From Candidatus Krumholzibacteriota bacterium (GTDB taxonomy: Bacteria; Krumholzibacteriota; Krumholzibacteriia; LZORAL124-64-63): a DNA stretch of 55,181 bases. This document shows, in pieces, positions 53,599 through 55,181 of the stretch. The DNA lies in assembly GCA_024277025.1 (NCBI GenBank), contig JAJRWA010000099.1:1-55181 (forward strand). Direction: 5' to 3'. A program made the translations under genes and the position numbers. The notes under the pieces were generated by a model, which was not told the origin of the DNA, ran no database searches, and was given only the letters and a program-made list of their open reading frames with translations. The stretch's first letter is position 1, and each line of letters starts with the position of its first letter.

Positions 53599-53880
53599 TC
53601 ACCTCTTGTTCCGGAACATGTCGAGCATGCGGTGGGTGACCATGTAGCCACCGACAACGTTGACCATGGCAAAGGCCACCGCCGCGGTGCCGAGGATGGT
53701 CGCGAGCTTGGGATTGTCCGTGCGCGTGCTGATGATCGCGCCGATCAGGGTCACGCCGCTGATGGCATTGGAGCCCGACATCAGGGGCGTGTGCAGAGTG
53801 GGCGGCACCTTGGTGATGATCTCGAAGCCGATAAAGACGGCGAGAACAAAAACCGTGACCGCAGCAACCAGGGCTTCCAT
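53599..53880 (-). CDS. pntA2: NAD(P) transhydrogenase subunit alpha, membrane part (PntA2)
   Basis: The protein has 93 residues and three helices: FVLAVFIGFEIITKVPPTLHTPLMSGSNAISGVTLIGAI, then LGTAAVAFAMVNVVGGYMVTHRMLDMF. The VPPTLHTPLMSG...NAISG segment is the signature of domain II of PntA. The split of alpha into a soluble PntA1 and this membrane PntA2 is the three-subunit form known in many bacteria. The gene is 3 nt after pntA1 and 4 nt before pntB. Confidence 0.95.
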   Translation of the reverse strand: MEALVAAVTVFVLAVFIGFEIITKVPPTLHTPLMSGSNAISGVTLIGAIISTRTDNPKLATILGTAAVAFAMVNVVGGYMVTHRMLDMFRNKR

Positions 53881-53883
53881 GGG

Positions 53884-55068
53884 TCAGTCTCCTTCGGACG
53901 CGGGTTCGGATGGGGTTTCGATGGCGGGCAGATCAAGCATCTCGCGCAAGCGCGGGTGCACGACCTCACCGTCGCGGCACAAAAGCGTGCCCATGGTGAC
54001 CTCGTCGGCCGGATCGATATTCAACTGGCCGTCGACCAGTAGTGACTTCAGGAATGTTTCGGCGTTCTTGCTGAACATCTGACTGGCGTGATAGGGCTTG
54101 CGCGAGACCAGATCCGTCGGGCCCATGATCGTCACGCCGTGGGCCGTAACCACCTCGTCGGCCCGGGTCAATTCACAGTTGCCCCCGCGCTCGGCCGCCA
54201 GATCGACGATCACCGAACCGGGCTACATGGCCTCGACCATGGGTTCGGTGACCAGCACCGGTGATTTGCGGCCGGGGATGGCCGCCGTGGTGATCACCAC
54301 GTCGTTGCGCGCGACGACGGCCTGCATCTGCTCCTGCTGCCGCCGGATGAATTCTTCACTTTGTGCCTTGGCGTAGCCGCCCTTGTCCTCGGCACCCTCG
54401 GTTTCCAGATCAAACTCGACGAACTTGGCGCCCACCGACAGGACCTGATCCTTGACCGCCGGTCGCACATCATAAGCCTCGACCACCGCGCCGAGACGCT
54501 TGGCCGTGGCGATGGCCTGCAGTCCGGCCACGCCCACGCCGACGACAAAGACCTTGGTTGGCGCCAGAGTCCCGGCCGCCGTCATCAACATGGGAAACAG
54601 CCGCGGCAGTTGTGCGGCTGCCTCGAGCACAGCCTGATACCCGGCGACCGTAGCCATGGAACTGAGTACGTCCATGCTCTGGGCGCGCGTGATTCGTGGC
54701 ACCATCTCCAGGGAGAAAGCCGTCAGTCCCTGCTCGGCCATCGCTTTGGTTCCCGCCGGATTGCCCAACGGGTCCTGCATGCCGATCACAACCTGGCCGC
54801 TGCGGGTGTCAGCCAGGCCGGCGGCCTCCGCGGCCACGCCGGGCCCGTTGATCTGCAGAAGAATATCCGCCCGGGCAAACACATCGGCGCGACCCACCGC
54901 GGCAGCGCCCTTGTCGGTGTAGTCTGCCGTCGGATAGCCGGCGATTTCGCCGGCCCCCTCCTCGATCAGGATCTCCAGGCCCGCTTTCTGCAGTGGGGCC
55001 ACAGCGGCAGGCACCAGGGCCACGCGCTTCTCGCCTGGACCCATTTCCCGCGCGATGCCAAGTATCAT
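53884..55068 (-). pseudogene. pntA1: NAD(P) transhydrogenase subunit alpha, soluble part (PntA1), interrupted by in-frame TAG
   Basis: From ATG 55068 (AGGAG 6 nt upstream) the frame gives a normal domain I: MILGIAREMGPGEKRVALVP, VIGMQDPL, RITRAQSMDVLSSMATVAGY, the NAD-binding VVGVGVAGLQAIATAKRLG and TAAIPGRKSPVLVTEPMVEAM. TAG then stands at 54223-54225 (codon 282), followed in the same frame by PGSVIVDLAAERGGNCE and 112 residues in all to the true stop. Homologues have Lys here (MKPGSVIVDLA), so AAG to TAG is the simplest change. A stop would remove part of the NAD fold and abolish transhydrogenase unless read through or erroneous. Promoter, pntA2, pntB and terminator all look intact. Confidence 0.9.
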
Positions 55069-55149
55069 CTTGATCTCCTGTCTGCAGGTGCGCGGCAGCG
55101 TGCGCCGGTCACCATCCAAATTGACAAATGAGGGGTATTTTGCACGCCT

Positions 55150-55178
55150 ATTGTAGGCCGAGGTCCTGATTTCGTCAA
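55150..55178 (-). promoter_or_regulatory. Sigma-70 promoter of the pnt operon
   Basis: The minus strand has TTGACG (55173-55178), a 17-bp spacer and TACAAT (55150-55155), five of six matches each. The start would be near 55143, giving a leader of about 75 nt to the pntA1 ATG at 55068. Confidence 0.7.
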
Positions 55179-55181
55179 CGC

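Noticed and set aside
54938..54957. GGCGATTTCGCC inside pntA1 as another operator copy
   Set aside because: It lacks the two central A/T bases of the operator, so half-site spacing differs by 2 bp, and it lies in coding sequence far from a promoter.
13670..55068. Genome-wide reassignment of TAG to an amino acid
   Set aside because: Many intact genes here end in TAG at their expected C-terminus (barrel proteins ending in Phe, TauE, pntB, DUF493), and the two internal TAGs replace different residues (Glu, Lys).

Overview
This is a high-GC bacterial window of 55 kb in which almost all the sequence is protein coding. I see no rRNA, tRNA, CRISPR array, insertion sequence or phage gene. Several features suggest a Gram-negative, diderm organism: outer-membrane beta-barrel proteins ending in Phe, a proton-translocating transhydrogenase, Tat and lipoprotein signals, a multihaem cytochrome c and sigma-54 regulation. 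Two large secreted proteases end in the FlgD-like Ig module (PNPFNP start, WDGRD middle). That module is typical of FCB-related lineages such as Krumholzibacteriota, Eisenbacteria and Latescibacterota; the taxonomic placement is inference.

Layout. 1-417: left-truncated multihaem cytochrome c (-). 741-13316: a long minus-strand run of about a dozen closely packed genes. In transcription order it holds an MntP-like pump, a DUF503 protein, a cyclase-family hydrolase, a CaCA antiporter, an RsuA/RluB pseudouridine synthase and then a signalling block: histidine kinase, nucleotide-transporter-like MFS-HEAT-CNB protein, receiver-PP2C, lone receiver, porin-like protein, short phosphate-binding-like protein and a second, degenerate histidine kinase. 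13670-16522: secreted HExxH metalloprotease interrupted by an in-frame TAA. 16710-24467: MltF-like lytic transglycosylase, DUF493, beta-barrel protein, ECF sigma factor overlapping a TonB-plug/vWA protein, TauE/SafE exporter and another barrel protein. 24537-32971: subtilisin-like protease, alpha/beta hydrolase, FHA-GAF-PP2C phosphatase, DUF456, DUF1684 lipoprotein and a barrel protein. 33213-39626: GT-C-type membrane protein, MscS channel, Tat-exported epimerase-like protein and a chemoreceptor. 39843-44878: phosphate module with CYTH phosphatase (in-frame TAG), small secreted protein, DUF47, PiT transporter, OprO/P-like porin and a CYTH-like protein. 45051-52158: tethered binding protein, histidine kinase and NtrC-type regulator, followed by tripartite tricarboxylate transporter (TTT) genes. 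52206-55068: pntB, pntA2 and pntA1, the last with an in-frame TAG.

Main regulatory result. The NtrC-type operon carries a tandem pair of palindromic sites related to TGGCGAAATTTCGCCA just before its first gene (centres 22 bp apart). A second pair (centres 23 bp apart) lies just after its last gene, about 130 bp upstream of a near-consensus -24/-12 sigma-54 promoter that precedes the TTT genes. This predicts a self-contained sensing circuit: binding protein, then kinase, then enhancer-binding regulator, then transporter.

Main anomaly. Three otherwise intact genes (metalloprotease, CYTH, pntA1) are each broken by one in-frame stop codon (TAA, TAG, TAG) with no frameshift. TAG is also the normal stop of many neighbouring genes, so global recoding is not supported. 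Nonsense mutation, base-substitution error in the assembly, or readthrough remain possible.
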